From Bacteroidales bacterium (GTDB lineage Bacteria > Bacteroidota > Bacteroidia > Bacteroidales > P3): 19,419 nt of DNA. Location: the NCBI GenBank assembly GCA_031286005.1, contig JAITVC010000200.1:1-19419 (forward strand). Direction: 5' to 3'. This document shows positions 1-7,484 of this stretch, piece after piece (the first letter of the stretch is position 1; every line of letters begins with the position of its first letter). A program made the translations under genes and the position numbers. The notes beneath the pieces were generated by a model. That model did no database searches. It saw nothing but the letters and a program-made list of their open reading frames with translations, and was not told the origin of the DNA.

Positions 1-2
1 GG

Positions 3-485
3 ATGAATCATGTAAACGAAAAAATGTATCAATTCTTTTTCTCATGTTCAAAATCTGACCGTAAAAATTTAGTCCTTTCGTATGATTTTAAAATGGTTAC
101 TCTAAAAGATAGACAAGTTATTCTGAGCCACACAATCGTGCCTTATAAACTATGCAAAAACAGCAATTTGTGGATAGCGTTATGCCATGTTTCGCTATCG
201 CCCAACCAAGAAGCCATGCACCCCACACTACATAATCGCAAAACAGGTAAACAATACAATCTCATCAATAACGATTTTGTTGAAGTAGACAGCACCATTT
301 TAAGCAGTGATGAACGAATGATTTTGGAATGGATGATAAAAGGCCTGTCCGATATAGCAATTGGCGAACGGTTAAATATCCCAAGTACAAGTTTCAAGCG
401 CAAAAAAAGGATAATGTACGACAAACTCGGAGCAAACTCATCCTCCGAAGCCACCTACAAGGCACACTTGCGGGGAATTATTTAG
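3..485 (+). CDS. LuxR-type HTH transcriptional regulator, C-terminal part (probably 5'-truncated by window edge)
   Basis: The last ~65 residues, from LSSDERMILEWMIKGLSD onward, have the GerE/LuxR helix-turn-helix pattern: a glutamate-rich first helix, a G-(L)-S-x-x-x-I-A-x-x-L turn, then a recognition helix ending in a K-K-(R)-I-M-x-K-L segment. This fold binds DNA as a transcription factor. The first ~95 residues contain strand-like stretches (VLSYDFKMVTLKDRQV, LWIALCHVSLSP) that recall the PAS-like sensor half of Bacteroidetes LuxR-family regulators. Such proteins are usually longer, and only two bases precede this ATG, so the true start probably lies left of the window. The ligand and target genes cannot be told. 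The stop codon TAG at 483-485 runs straight into a 7-bp repeat array. No terminator hairpin of standard form follows. Confidence 0.75.
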   Translation: MNHVNEKMYQFFFSCSKSDRKNLVLSYDFKMVTLKDRQVILSHTIVPYKLCKNSNLWIALCHVSLSPNQEAMHPTLHNRKTGKQYNLINNDFVEVDSTILSSDERMILEWMIKGLSDIAIGERLNIPSTSFKRKKRIMYDKLGANSSSEATYKAHLRGII

Positions 486-527
486 TAGTGAATAGTGATT
501 AGTTATTAGTCGTTAGTGAATAGTTGA
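486..527. repeat. Degenerate 7-bp tandem repeat, six units
   Basis: Six consecutive heptamers each begin with TAGT, at 486, 493, 500, 507, 514 and 521; two of them are TAGTGAA. The array starts directly after the stop codon of the LuxR-type gene and ends just before the 11-bp-period tract. It has no coding potential that I can see. Confidence 0.8.
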
Positions 528-535
528 ACATATAG

Positions 536-843
536 ACTTCGTTCGTACTTCCTTCGGTATTTGTTCAGTACTTGTTCGGTCATTGTTCAGATGCTGACTG
601 AAGAACGACTGAAGAGCAACTGAAGAATAACTGAACAATATACGAATAAAGCATAGTAGAGATTAATTATTAGTGTTGGGGAGCATACCAGGGGCATAGC
701 AGGTATAGCGTAGGTATAGCGCAGGTATATAGAAAGGATATAGAACGGTCGAAGAATGGGTATAAAAAGAGTATAGAAATAGCAAACAAATAGCAAACAA
801 ATAGCAAAGGAATAGCAAACAAACAGCAAAGAAAGTGTAATTA
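536..843. repeat. 11-bp-period degenerate tandem tract, 28 units in one register
   Basis: Cutting this stretch every 11 bases from 536 gives 28 units. Neighbouring units align without gaps over most of it, although the word drifts. Units at 558-590 are like TATTTGTTCAG and TACTTGTTCGG. Units at 591-634 are like AGAACGACTGA and AGAATAACTGA. Three units at 646-678 are diverged and only fit by spacing. Units at 690-722 are like AGGTATAGCGT, those at 723-777 like AAGGATATAGA, and those at 778-832 like AATAGCAAACA. The word changes, but the 11-bp step carries through. It is not a CRISPR array, because there are no constant repeats separated by unique spacers. Its function is unknown. Confidence 0.8.
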
Positions 844-928
844 ATTGCATAATATTCAACTATTCACAAAACAAACAAAGCATCAACTTGCAAAATACAA
901 GCATTTTACAAGGTCTAAAATAATTTTG

Positions 929-1060
929 TTATATACTTGTTATCTATTTATAGTCTGTTTATAGTCTACTTGTAGTCTATTTGTTATATGTTTGTTATGT
1001 ATTTGTTATAACCAAGGTATGTACAAGTTATGTACAGGTTGTATCCTGCTTATATCTAAA
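929..1060. repeat. Second 11-bp-period degenerate tandem tract, twelve units
   Basis: Twelve 11-base units run from 929 to 1060 without indels. Examples are TTATATACTTG, TAGTCTGTTTA, TAGTCTATTTG, TTATGTATTTG and TTATGTACAGG. Almost every unit begins T-T-A-T or T-A-G-T and most end T-T-G or A-A-G. The words are pyrimidine-rich on this strand, unlike the purine-rich AGCAAACAAAT words of the tract to the left. Its register is shifted relative to that tract. The tract ends 25 bp before the exbB promoter -33 element. The 844-928 gap also holds two TACAAG words 11 bp apart (896 and 907). Confidence 0.78.
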
Positions 1061-1085
1061 ATTTATTAACAATTTTCAAAAATAA

Positions 1086-1117
1086 TTTGGTCAACTCAAA
1101 AAAAATCCCTATATTTG
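1086..1117 (+). promoter_or_regulatory. Bacteroidetes-type promoter for the exbB operon
   Basis: TTTG at 1086-1089, a 20-bp gap, then TATATTTG at 1110-1117 match the Bacteroidetes primary sigma consensus (TTTG, 19-21 bp, TAnnTTTG). Transcription should begin near 1122, leaving a leader of about 65 nt before the exbB ATG. That leader is A-rich with no Shine-Dalgarno sequence. The surrounding 44 bp are very similar to the tonB promoter. Confidence 0.8.
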
Positions 1118-1186
1118 CAGTCTAAAAGTCAAAAAAATCAAAATAATTAATAACAAAAAATCAAATCACACAAACCCCATTTAACC

Positions 1187-2029
1187 ATGAAAAAAATCAT
1201 TGTTCTATTCTCGTTCGTGGCGTTCTTCTGCTTCACAGCCACGCAGTCTTTTGCACAAGACCAAACCGAAGCAGCAGCAACCGAACAAACAGCTACGGAA
1301 ACCGAAGCTGAGCCGGCAGCAGAAGCCGAAGAAACCGCCCTTCCCACAGAGGAAGTTACGGCCGAACTTTCGGAAGATGCTACTGAAAGCCAACCGTTCC
1401 ACCAAGTGCTCAAACAAAAATTCATCGAAGGTGGTGCAGGATGGATGGCTCCAATCCTTATCGTGTTGATTTTAGGTTTGGCGCTCGTTATTGAACGTAT
1501 TATCTATCTAAACATGGCTACTACCAACACACAACGTTTGTTGGAAAACCTCGAAAAAACATTGAACGAAAAAGGCGTTGATGCCGCCAAAGAATTATGC
1601 CGCAGCACGCGCGGCCCTGTGGCTTCTATCTTCTACCAAGGTCTTGACCGTATTGACGAAGGTCTTGATATAATGGAAAAATCTATCGTATCTTACGGTG
1701 GGGTGGCTATGGCTCGCCTCGAAAAGAACCTTTCTTGGGTAGGTTACGTTATTGCCATTGCACCCATGCTTGGGTTCTTGGGAACAGTAGTAGGGATGGT
1801 ATTCGCCTTTGACGATATTGAAAAAGCCGGTGATATTTCTCCAACCATTGTGGCAGGGGGTATGAAAGTGGCCTTGTTGACAACCGTATTCGGATTAATC
1901 GTAGCTATCATTATCCAAACATTCTACAACTATTTGGCTTCTAAAATCGAATCGCTGGTGAATGATATGGAAGACTGTTCTATTTCTTTCATGGACATCA
2001 TGGTAAAATATATTCGCAAACAAAAATAA
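1187..2029 (+). CDS. exbB: ExbB/TolQ-family proton channel protein with N-terminal signal peptide
   Basis: This is the inner-membrane proton-channel subunit that, with ExbD, turns the proton gradient into work on TonB. Residues 1-23 form a signal peptide (MKKIIVLFSF..., cleavage likely after SFA). Residues 25-70 are an Ala/Glu/Thr-rich acidic segment that should lie in the periplasm. Three membrane segments follow, at about 84-105, 184-206 and 225-250. The family signature APMLGFLGTVVGM is at 192-204 and the polar face ALLTTVFGLIVAI at 229-241, with threonines typical of the pathway. The protein is 280 residues, longer than E. coli ExbB (244) because of the signal and acidic leader; similar leaders occur in other Bacteroidetes. 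It is first in a four-gene operon. MotA/TolQ family membership is certain; the exbB rather than tolQ label rests on the two exbD neighbours. Confidence 0.92.
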   Translation: MKKIIVLFSFVAFFCFTATQSFAQDQTEAAATEQTATETEAEPAAEAEETALPTEEVTAELSEDATESQPFHQVLKQKFIEGGAGWMAPILIVLILGLALVIERIIYLNMATTNTQRLLENLEKTLNEKGVDAAKELCRSTRGPVASIFYQGLDRIDEGLDIMEKSIVSYGGVAMARLEKNLSWVGYVIAIAPMLGFLGTVVGMVFAFDDIEKAGDISPTIVAGGMKVALLTTVFGLIVAIIIQTFYNYLASKIESLVNDMEDCSISFMDIMVKYIRKQK

Positions 2030-2040
2030 TCTAAAGAGAC

Positions 2041-2376
2041 ATGGACATTTTAATAGACGTTGGCATGTATCTGACCTATGCACTTTTAGGTGCATCCTTG
2101 TTGGCTTTTGTGTTTTTTGCCATTTGGCAAGTGATTCAAAATCCCCAACGGTCAAAAGTTGCCTTATACGGAATCGTAGGTTGCGTAGTAGTATTTGGTA
2201 TTGCTATGCTCCTCTCATCAGGCACTGACCTCCCTGACATTGTACTTGAAAAAACAAGCACATCTCACGCAACAAGCCGTTGGATTGGCGCCGGTTTAAT
2301 AACAACGTATATTCTTTTCTTCGGCACAATGATTGCATTGCTCACCGTAGAAGTGATGAAACCGTTCAAAAAATAA
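2041..2376 (+). CDS. Small three-pass membrane protein of the exbB-exbD operon, function unknown
   Basis: A 111-residue protein begins 11 bp after exbB and ends 6 bp before exbD1. It has three hydrophobic segments (about 10-32, 42-58 and 84-104), separated by a basic loop (NPQRSK) and by a short polar loop (SSGTDLPDIVLEKTSTSHATSR). It ends in a lysine-rich tail (MKPFKK). I recognise no catalytic motif. Its place between exbB and two exbD genes suggests an accessory subunit or assembly factor of the same proton-channel complex; this is inference from position only. Small membrane proteins at this spot are, to my knowledge, common in Bacteroidetes. The ATG is the natural start from spacing. Confidence 0.85.
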   Translation: MDILIDVGMYLTYALLGASLLAFVFFAIWQVIQNPQRSKVALYGIVGCVVVFGIAMLLSSGTDLPDIVLEKTSTSHATSRWIGAGLITTYILFFGTMIALLTVEVMKPFKK

Positions 2377-2382
2377 CAGAAC

Positions 2383-2958
2383 ATGGCAAAAAAATCCCCA
2401 CCTATTAATAGTGGTTCGATGGCGGATATTTCGTTCTTGTTGTTGACGTTCTTCTTGTTGACGTCGTCAATTGATACGGATTTAGGTATTGCCCGTCGTT
2501 TGCCGCCACCGCTCCCTCCAGATGCCGAAGCACCGGATATTCGGGAGCGTAATGTTATGATCGTGATGGTTAACTTCAACAATGATTTAATGGTTAACGG
2601 ACAACGTTTGGATATTGCCGACTTGCGACGCACAACCAAAGAGTTTTTGACTAACCCTTTCGACGATCCGCACAAATCGGAACAAAACGAAAAAGATATT
2701 CCGCTTCTGGGCATGGTCAGAACCTCAAAAGGCGTTGTTTCATTGCAGAACGACCTTAGCACAACCTACGAAATGTACATCAAAGTACAAAACGAGTTGA
2801 CGGCTGCGGTAACCGAAATGCGGGATGCATTTTCGCAAGAACGATTTGGTGTCAAATTTGCCGACATCAAGAATGTTAAATTGCAAGAAGCCATTCAAAA
2901 AGCTATTCCGGTTCCAATTTCCGAAGCTGAACCTAAAGATTATGGAGGAAACAAATAA
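2383..2958 (+). CDS. exbD: ExbD/TolR-family biopolymer transport protein (first of two)
   Basis: ExbD is a single-pass inner-membrane protein whose membrane aspartate carries protons in the ExbB-ExbD-TonB motor. The N-terminus INSGSMADISFLLLTFFLLT has the family pattern, with the key Asp at residue 15 at the start of the membrane helix (about 14-30). A proline-rich stretch (RRLPPPLPP, 39-46) follows, then a periplasmic domain to residue 191. This is longer than E. coli ExbD (141) and includes an inserted region around residues 85-120. The gene starts 6 bp after the small membrane protein and its stop overlaps the next start by one base. Two different exbD genes in tandem suggest a heteromeric complex, which is inferred. 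Confidence 0.92.
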   Translation: MAKKSPPINSGSMADISFLLLTFFLLTSSIDTDLGIARRLPPPLPPDAEAPDIRERNVMIVMVNFNNDLMVNGQRLDIADLRRTTKEFLTNPFDDPHKSEQNEKDIPLLGMVRTSKGVVSLQNDLSTTYEMYIKVQNELTAAVTEMRDAFSQERFGVKFADIKNVKLQEAIQKAIPVPISEAEPKDYGGNK

Positions 2959-3425
2959 TGGCACGATTTAAAAAAAGCAATTCCGGAGAACTTCCGGCTA
3001 TTAACACCGGCTCTATGGCCGACATCGTTTTTATTTTATTGTTCTTCTTCATGGTAATTACCACTATGCGTGAAAGTACCTTATTTGTGAAAATTCTTCC
3101 GCCGAGAGCAACAGAAGTACACAAATTGGAACGTAAATCGTTGGTGAGTAATATTTACATCGGACAACCAACCGATGTGGCCGCATTAGGTACGGACTCC
3201 CGTATTCAATTAAACGACCAATTAGCCGAAGTTGCCGACATTCCGTCGTTTATTTTGGCCGAACGTGAGGCTCGCGACGAAGTGGATGTGCCTTTGTTGA
3301 CCACATCTTTGAAAGTTGATAAAGATACCAGAATGCGGATTGTTACGGCTGTAAAGCAAGAACTTCGTCAAGTTGGTGCATTCAAAATCAACTATTCGAC
3401 ATCGAAAGGTAAAACGGCGTTATAA
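2958..3425 (+). CDS. exbD: ExbD/TolR-family biopolymer transport protein (second of two)
   Basis: This 155-residue protein has the same layout as the gene before it. The motif INTGSMADIVFILLFFFMVI carries the proton-binding Asp at residue 22, in a helix of about 21-37, and a periplasmic domain rich in hydrophilic residues follows. Its start ATG overlaps the TAA of exbD1 (TAATG), so the two are probably translationally coupled. The two ExbDs differ in their periplasmic parts, so they are unlikely to be simple redundant copies. The gene is last in the operon and is followed within 20 bp by a strong palindromic terminator. Confidence 0.92.
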   Translation: MARFKKSNSGELPAINTGSMADIVFILLFFFMVITTMRESTLFVKILPPRATEVHKLERKSLVSNIYIGQPTDVAALGTDSRIQLNDQLAEVADIPSFILAEREARDEVDVPLLTTSLKVDKDTRMRIVTAVKQELRQVGAFKINYSTSKGKTAL

Positions 3426-3443
3426 GCGGCGTAATTCCTCAAT

Positions 3444-3479
3444 AAAAAAAACGAAACGCAATTGCGTTTCGTTTTTTTT
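3444..3479. terminator. Bidirectional intrinsic terminator between exbD2 and the nagB-like gene
   Basis: This is a perfect 36-bp palindrome centred between 3461 and 3462: eight A, then CGAAACGCAA, then TTGCGTTTCG, then eight T. The G/C-containing 10-bp core folds as a hairpin and is followed by a U tract on either strand. It can therefore end both the + strand exbD2 transcript and the - strand cysS-nagB transcript. Confidence 0.93.
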
Positions 3480-3502
3480 GTTTTAATTTATCCGGAGGCT
3501 TT

Positions 3503-5866
3503 TTATTTCAGCTCATCCTTCATCGTCAGCAATCGCCGCACCGGAGTCATGTAATCCGAGAACTCTTGATAACTCATAACTTTGAGATAAATCGCACCAT
3601 ACGAACGGCGTTTCATCGGGTTGCTATCGCCATAGAAATAATCCTCACCCATAAGTGTGGCCATATCTCTGTATTGATCCACCCAGATTTTTTGTGCCAA
3701 CTCGCTAAACGAGCCATCGTATTCATAACTTGGGAATGCAGCCGATTTCTGGCTCAAGAAACAAGAGTTAAACATATTGTGCAACACGGCAAACGAGTTG
3801 AGCGAAATCGGCACAACCATATTGGCTTCGTGAATTTTGAAACGCGACCACACATTTCTATACCCCCACACTTGAAGTGGAATATCCGGATATTCGGCAT
3901 GGTATTTGTCGATGGCTTCGCTCAATGCAATCAACGTCTTGAAATGCGTGTCGGGGCCGCTACCTTCCGGGTCGAGCGCCAACGTAACCGTTGTGGGTTT
4001 TACCTTTCGCAACAATTCCAAAATCGGTAAAACATCGCTTTCGTTGGGATATTGCGGGAAAATATCATCGCTATAAAACGGCAAATTCAAGTGGCTTACA
4101 AAGGTTTTTTCAATTCCGAAATGCGCCCATACCAATTCCGCTTCAAATTCGCGCAACCAACCTTTGAACAAGTGAACGGTATCCGGCTCCTTGCGTCCTG
4201 CTTCAAGTTTATTGATAATATCAATATTCTCCGAAATAAAATTGCGCACGATGTCGATATATTTTGTATCTAAATGCGCTGCGATATTCCGTGCCAACCG
4301 AGCACCTACATAAAGCGCTTGCTCGTCTTTGTTTTGATAGGCGATACCGGTAAGATAACCCGTAATATCGTCCTGTGCTTTGTTTTTATCAAATAGATTT
4401 TGATAGCCTACCACATAATCCAAATGACCGCTGGCGATATTGGAGCTAAGCGATTCGAAGCACGAGCGCAGATAATCGTTCGTTACAGATGTAAATCCGC
4501 TTGTACAATAAACAAAATGGTTCTCGGTTTCTTTAGAACGTACTAAATGGTGCAACAGCGGGAAATAGGCCAGTTCTATGTCATCGTGATGCGGCCCTGT
4601 GTGCAAGAACCGTTGGTTATGAAAACTCGATAAGCCTTTTTCTATTTTTTGATTGATGTCAGTGTGGGTTTGCGTCAACAATTTGGCTGCTTTTGTACCG
4701 CTGATTTTTTCGGCTAACTGCAATTTTGGATGCTGCATGGATTCTTTCGACACATTTTTCAATTCTGACCCTGTTTCCAAACAGGCTTCATTCACTAATT
4801 TGGTCGGATAAGCAGCCGGCAATATATTATCGTTATACAACTTTTCAATCATCTTCGGCGAAAGTTCCATTTCTGTGGTTGCGCTACGGGTGATGAAAAA
4901 GCGAGCATTCGGCAGCTTTTGCAAAGCCGTTGCCGGATAAAGCAATTGCGCATCCTGTTGAACAGCGTTGGCCACCACTTTAGATTTGGATTGTCCGGCA
5001 GCCATAATCACGGCCACCGTGTCGGGGTTGTATGTAATCGTTTCCAATCCCATCGTAATGACGGCTTTTTTACGCACTTGATCAATACCGCCCAAGTCTG
5101 TGGCTGCGGTGGCTTCGGTTTCGTAATTGATACCCGTAAGTCGAGTGTGCGAATTATGGCTTGAGCCCGCAACATTGAAAGCAATATGGCCATCAGGGCC
5201 AATACCGCCCAAGAAAAAGCCTATACCGCCCAACTTGCGAATTTCATCTTCGTAAGATTGGCAAAATTCATCGTACAGACGAATTGCTTTCTGACGGTAT
5301 TTTTCGATTTCGATAGTTGGTTTCTTGATACGGAGTGACAAGTCGATACCATTGACAAATAATTCTTCCAACGAACGAATACCGCCCAACATCTTTTGCT
5401 GTTCGGGATTGAGGTGATAGGTGTTGATAAGATGTGTCTTTTTGGGGTCAAAGCCGAATGCATCCAAATAAAACCGTTTCACGAAATACATGAAAGAGCG
5501 CTCGTGTTCGGGATTGATGGGAAAAAACTCATCCAACTGGAAAAAATGCAGAGATTTGAAATCCGGCTTCTTGCCCGCTAATCCCACTTTTTCCAAGATA
5601 CCACCTTTGGATTCCTTATCCCAATTTTGAAGATAATGTTGCATCCATTTAATGAAAAACTCCGGCGTTTTACCCGTTGGAAGCGCCACAACACCGCCCG
5701 GATTGTGGCAAACCCACTCTAAGAAACGAAGTGCGGTAAGTTGTCCAAGCACTACATAATTATCAACGGTAATCGTTTGAATTTTCCGCAAAGCGGGATC
5801 ATTTTCAAAATAAACATCGCTTTCGCGGAATAGTTGTTCGACAAGACTGTCCGTGTAATAGTTCAT
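3503..5866 (-). CDS. nagB: NagB-like sugar-phosphate isomerase/deaminase fused to a PIG-L/LmbE deacetylase-like domain
   Basis: A 787-residue protein with two parts. Residues ~30-350 match the glucosamine-6-phosphate deaminase / 6-phosphogluconolactonase fold: LPTGKTPEFF (62-71), the LDEFF loop (111-115) and GGIGPDGHIAF (220-230). NagB turns GlcN6P into Fru6P and ammonia. From ~418 the sequence matches PIG-L/LmbE zinc deacetylases: GPHHDDIE (424-431) and DPEGSGPDTH (632-641) are the metal-binding loops. Classical NagB is ~265 residues and ends before this domain. Two departures are clear: an insertion between the LDEF loop and the GPDGH loop, and Val232 where E. coli NagB has catalytic Glu148. 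Similar fused proteins exist in Bacteroidetes. A joint role in amino-sugar breakdown (deacetylation plus deamination) is inferred; the true substrate is uncertain. It lies 54 bp behind cysS. Confidence 0.85.
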   Translation of the reverse strand: MNYYTDSLVEQLFRESDVYFENDPALRKIQTITVDNYVVLGQLTALRFLEWVCHNPGGVVALPTGKTPEFFIKWMQHYLQNWDKESKGGILEKVGLAGKKPDFKSLHFFQLDEFFPINPEHERSFMYFVKRFYLDAFGFDPKKTHLINTYHLNPEQQKMLGGIRSLEELFVNGIDLSLRIKKPTIEIEKYRQKAIRLYDEFCQSYEDEIRKLGGIGFFLGGIGPDGHIAFNVAGSSHNSHTRLTGINYETEATAATDLGGIDQVRKKAVITMGLETITYNPDTVAVIMAAGQSKSKVVANAVQQDAQLLYPATALQKLPNARFFITRSATTEMELSPKMIEKLYNDNILPAAYPTKLVNEACLETGSELKNVSKESMQHPKLQLAEKISGTKAAKLLTQTHTDINQKIEKGLSSFHNQRFLHTGPHHDDIELAYFPLLHHLVRSKETENHFVYCTSGFTSVTNDYLRSCFESLSSNIASGHLDYVVGYQNLFDKNKAQDDITGYLTGIAYQNKDEQALYVGARLARNIAAHLDTKYIDIVRNFISENIDIINKLEAGRKEPDTVHLFKGWLREFEAELVWAHFGIEKTFVSHLNLPFYSDDIFPQYPNESDVLPILELLRKVKPTTVTLALDPEGSGPDTHFKTLIALSEAIDKYHAEYPDIPLQVWGYRNVWSRFKIHEANMVVPISLNSFAVLHNMFNSCFLSQKSAAFPSYEYDGSFSELAQKIWVDQYRDMATLMGEDYFYGDSNPMKRRSYGAIYLKVMSYQEFSDYMTPVRRLLTMKDELK

Positions 5867-5920
5867 AAAAATGTTATGTTAATGATTTGTTCGTATCTTT
5901 AAATTGTAAGTTGATGTTAA

Positions 5921-7411
5921 TTAGAGTGTCCACGATGCTCCTTCTTTCCCATCTTTCACCGTAATATTCAGCGCCGACAGGGCATCCCGAATACGGTCGG
6001 ATGCGGCATAATCTTTATTCGTTTTCGCTTGTTGGCGAATATCCAAAATCATTTGCATCAGGCCGTCGATGAGTTCCAATGAGTGGTCGCTCATTTCATC
6101 GACTAAACCTAATATTTGAGTGTAATACACGTCAAATAATGCTTTCAGCGTTTCAATATCGGTACTCGACAGTTGTATTTTTCCATCCTTAGCGGAATTA
6201 ATCCATTTCACGGCTTCAAACAAATTTGCAATCACAATGGATGAATTGAAATCATCGTTCATTGCATCTTGACAATTTTTGGGTAATTCGGAAACTTCGG
6301 ATCCACTCTGTGTCCGAGAATAGTCGTTGAGCGAAGTCGAAACGCCAACCAATGTTTGCAATGTTTTTTTCGCTTCCTGCAAGCGTTTCAATCCTTTTTC
6401 CGCCGATTGCAAGGCTTCGTTGGAAAAATCCACCGTGCTGCGATAGTGCGCTTGAAGAATGAAGAAGCGTATGGTCATGGGCGAGTAGGCTTTTTCCAAA
6501 CTCGGATGAGACCCTGTAAAGAATTGTTCCAACGTGATAAAGTTGCCCAACGATTTGCCCATTTTCTGACCATCAATCGTAATCATATTATTGTGCATCC
6601 AATACTTGGCAGGCTCGGCGTGATGAGCAACACAGGCTTGCGCAATTTCACTTTCGTGATGTGGGAACATCAAATCCATTCCACCGCCGTGAATGTCGAA
6701 CGTTTCGCCCAAATATTTGCACCCCATTGCCGTACATTCCACATGCCAACCCGGAAACCCTACACTCCACGGCGAAGACCAACGCATGATATGTTCGGGC
6801 GCAGCCTTTTTCCACAACGCAAAATCGGCCGGATTTCGCTTTTCTTCCTGTCCATCCAAATTATCGCGCGTGGCGGCTAAAAGTTCGTCCAACACACGGC
6901 CGGACAGTTTTCCATAATGGTATTCTTTATTGTATTTCGGCACATCGAAATAGACCGATCCATTAGACACATAAGCATATCCGGCATCTAAAATCTTTTG
7001 AACGGTTTCGATTTGTTCGATGATGTGCCCCGAAGCACGCGGCTCAATGCTCGGTCGGGTAACATTCAACTCATCCATAAATTTATGATAACGGTCGATG
7101 TAATACTGCGCCACTTCCATCGGTTCAAGCCGCTCCAAACGTGCTTTTTTCGCAATCTTATCTTCGCCCGCATCCGCATCATTTTCCAAATGCCCAACAT
7201 CCGTAATATTTCGCACATAGCGCACTTTATAGCCCAAAAACTTCAAATAGCGAAAAACCAAATCAAACGTAATCGCCGGACGTGCATGCCCCAAATGTGG
7301 ATCGCCGTAAACTGTTGGCCCGCACACATACATGCCCACGTTTGGCGCATGTAATGGCTCGAAAATCTCTTTTTTTCGAGTGAGCGTATTGTATAAATAA
7401 AGTGTTTCCAT
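5921..7411 (-). CDS. cysS: Cysteinyl-tRNA synthetase
   Basis: A class I aminoacyl-tRNA synthetase that joins cysteine to tRNA-Cys in the cytoplasm. The ATP-binding HIGH motif appears as HLGH (39-42) and KMSKS as KMGKS (283-287). The zinc site that selects cysteine is complete: Cys30, Cys226, His251 and Glu255 correspond to E. coli Cys28, Cys209, His234 and Glu238. The catalytic half is followed by the usual helical DALR-like tail. The length of 496 is close to the family norm (~460-490). It is the first gene of a - strand pair with the nagB-like gene. A -7 promoter element lies only four bases before the ATG, so the mRNA may be leaderless. Confidence 0.97.
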   Translation of the reverse strand: METLYLYNTLTRKKEIFEPLHAPNVGMYVCGPTVYGDPHLGHARPAITFDLVFRYLKFLGYKVRYVRNITDVGHLENDADAGEDKIAKKARLERLEPMEVAQYYIDRYHKFMDELNVTRPSIEPRASGHIIEQIETVQKILDAGYAYVSNGSVYFDVPKYNKEYHYGKLSGRVLDELLAATRDNLDGQEEKRNPADFALWKKAAPEHIMRWSSPWSVGFPGWHVECTAMGCKYLGETFDIHGGGMDLMFPHHESEIAQACVAHHAEPAKYWMHNNMITIDGQKMGKSLGNFITLEQFFTGSHPSLEKAYSPMTIRFFILQAHYRSTVDFSNEALQSAEKGLKRLQEAKKTLQTLVGVSTSLNDYSRTQSGSEVSELPKNCQDAMNDDFNSSIVIANLFEAVKWINSAKDGKIQLSSTDIETLKALFDVYYTQILGLVDEMSDHSLELIDGLMQMILDIRQQAKTNKDYAASDRIRDALSALNITVKDGKEGASWTL

Positions 7412-7415
7412 GGTG

Positions 7416-7423
7416 CAAAGATA
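7416..7423 (-). promoter_or_regulatory. Promoter -7 element of cysS
   Basis: On the - strand this reads TATCTTTG, a match to TAnnTTTG. A T-rich run precedes it (CATTTTTAATTTTTTTCG). No good TTTG lies 19-21 bp upstream. The element ends four bases before the cysS ATG, so the expected start of transcription is at or within the start codon. Confidence 0.65.
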
Positions 7424-7484
7424 CGAAAAAAATTAAAAATGAAGAACTGCACCCCGAAAACAGGCCATTTTTCGTATGTTGAGA

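Noticed and set aside
778..832. Possible CRISPR array from repeated AGCAAACAAAT
   Set aside because: Units are contiguous with no unique spacers, and are far shorter than CRISPR repeats.
587..859. A 90-codon open frame on the - strand within the left spacer, very hydrophobic
   Set aside because: It is made wholly of the 11-bp repeats. Its residues repeat every 11 (LLFVCY...), as expected when 33 bp equals three units. It has no promoter or ribosome-binding signal and runs through unrelated word blocks.
1147..1425. Long open frames opposite and out of frame with exbB (Ser/Ala/Val-rich or Cys/Phe-rich)
   Set aside because: They are composition shadows of the Ala/Glu/Thr-rich acidic segment of ExbB. 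No promoter or homology is visible.
5867..5920. A separate promoter for the nagB-like gene
   Set aside because: No TAnnTTTG with proper spacing is seen in the 54-bp gap, so co-transcription with cysS is simpler.
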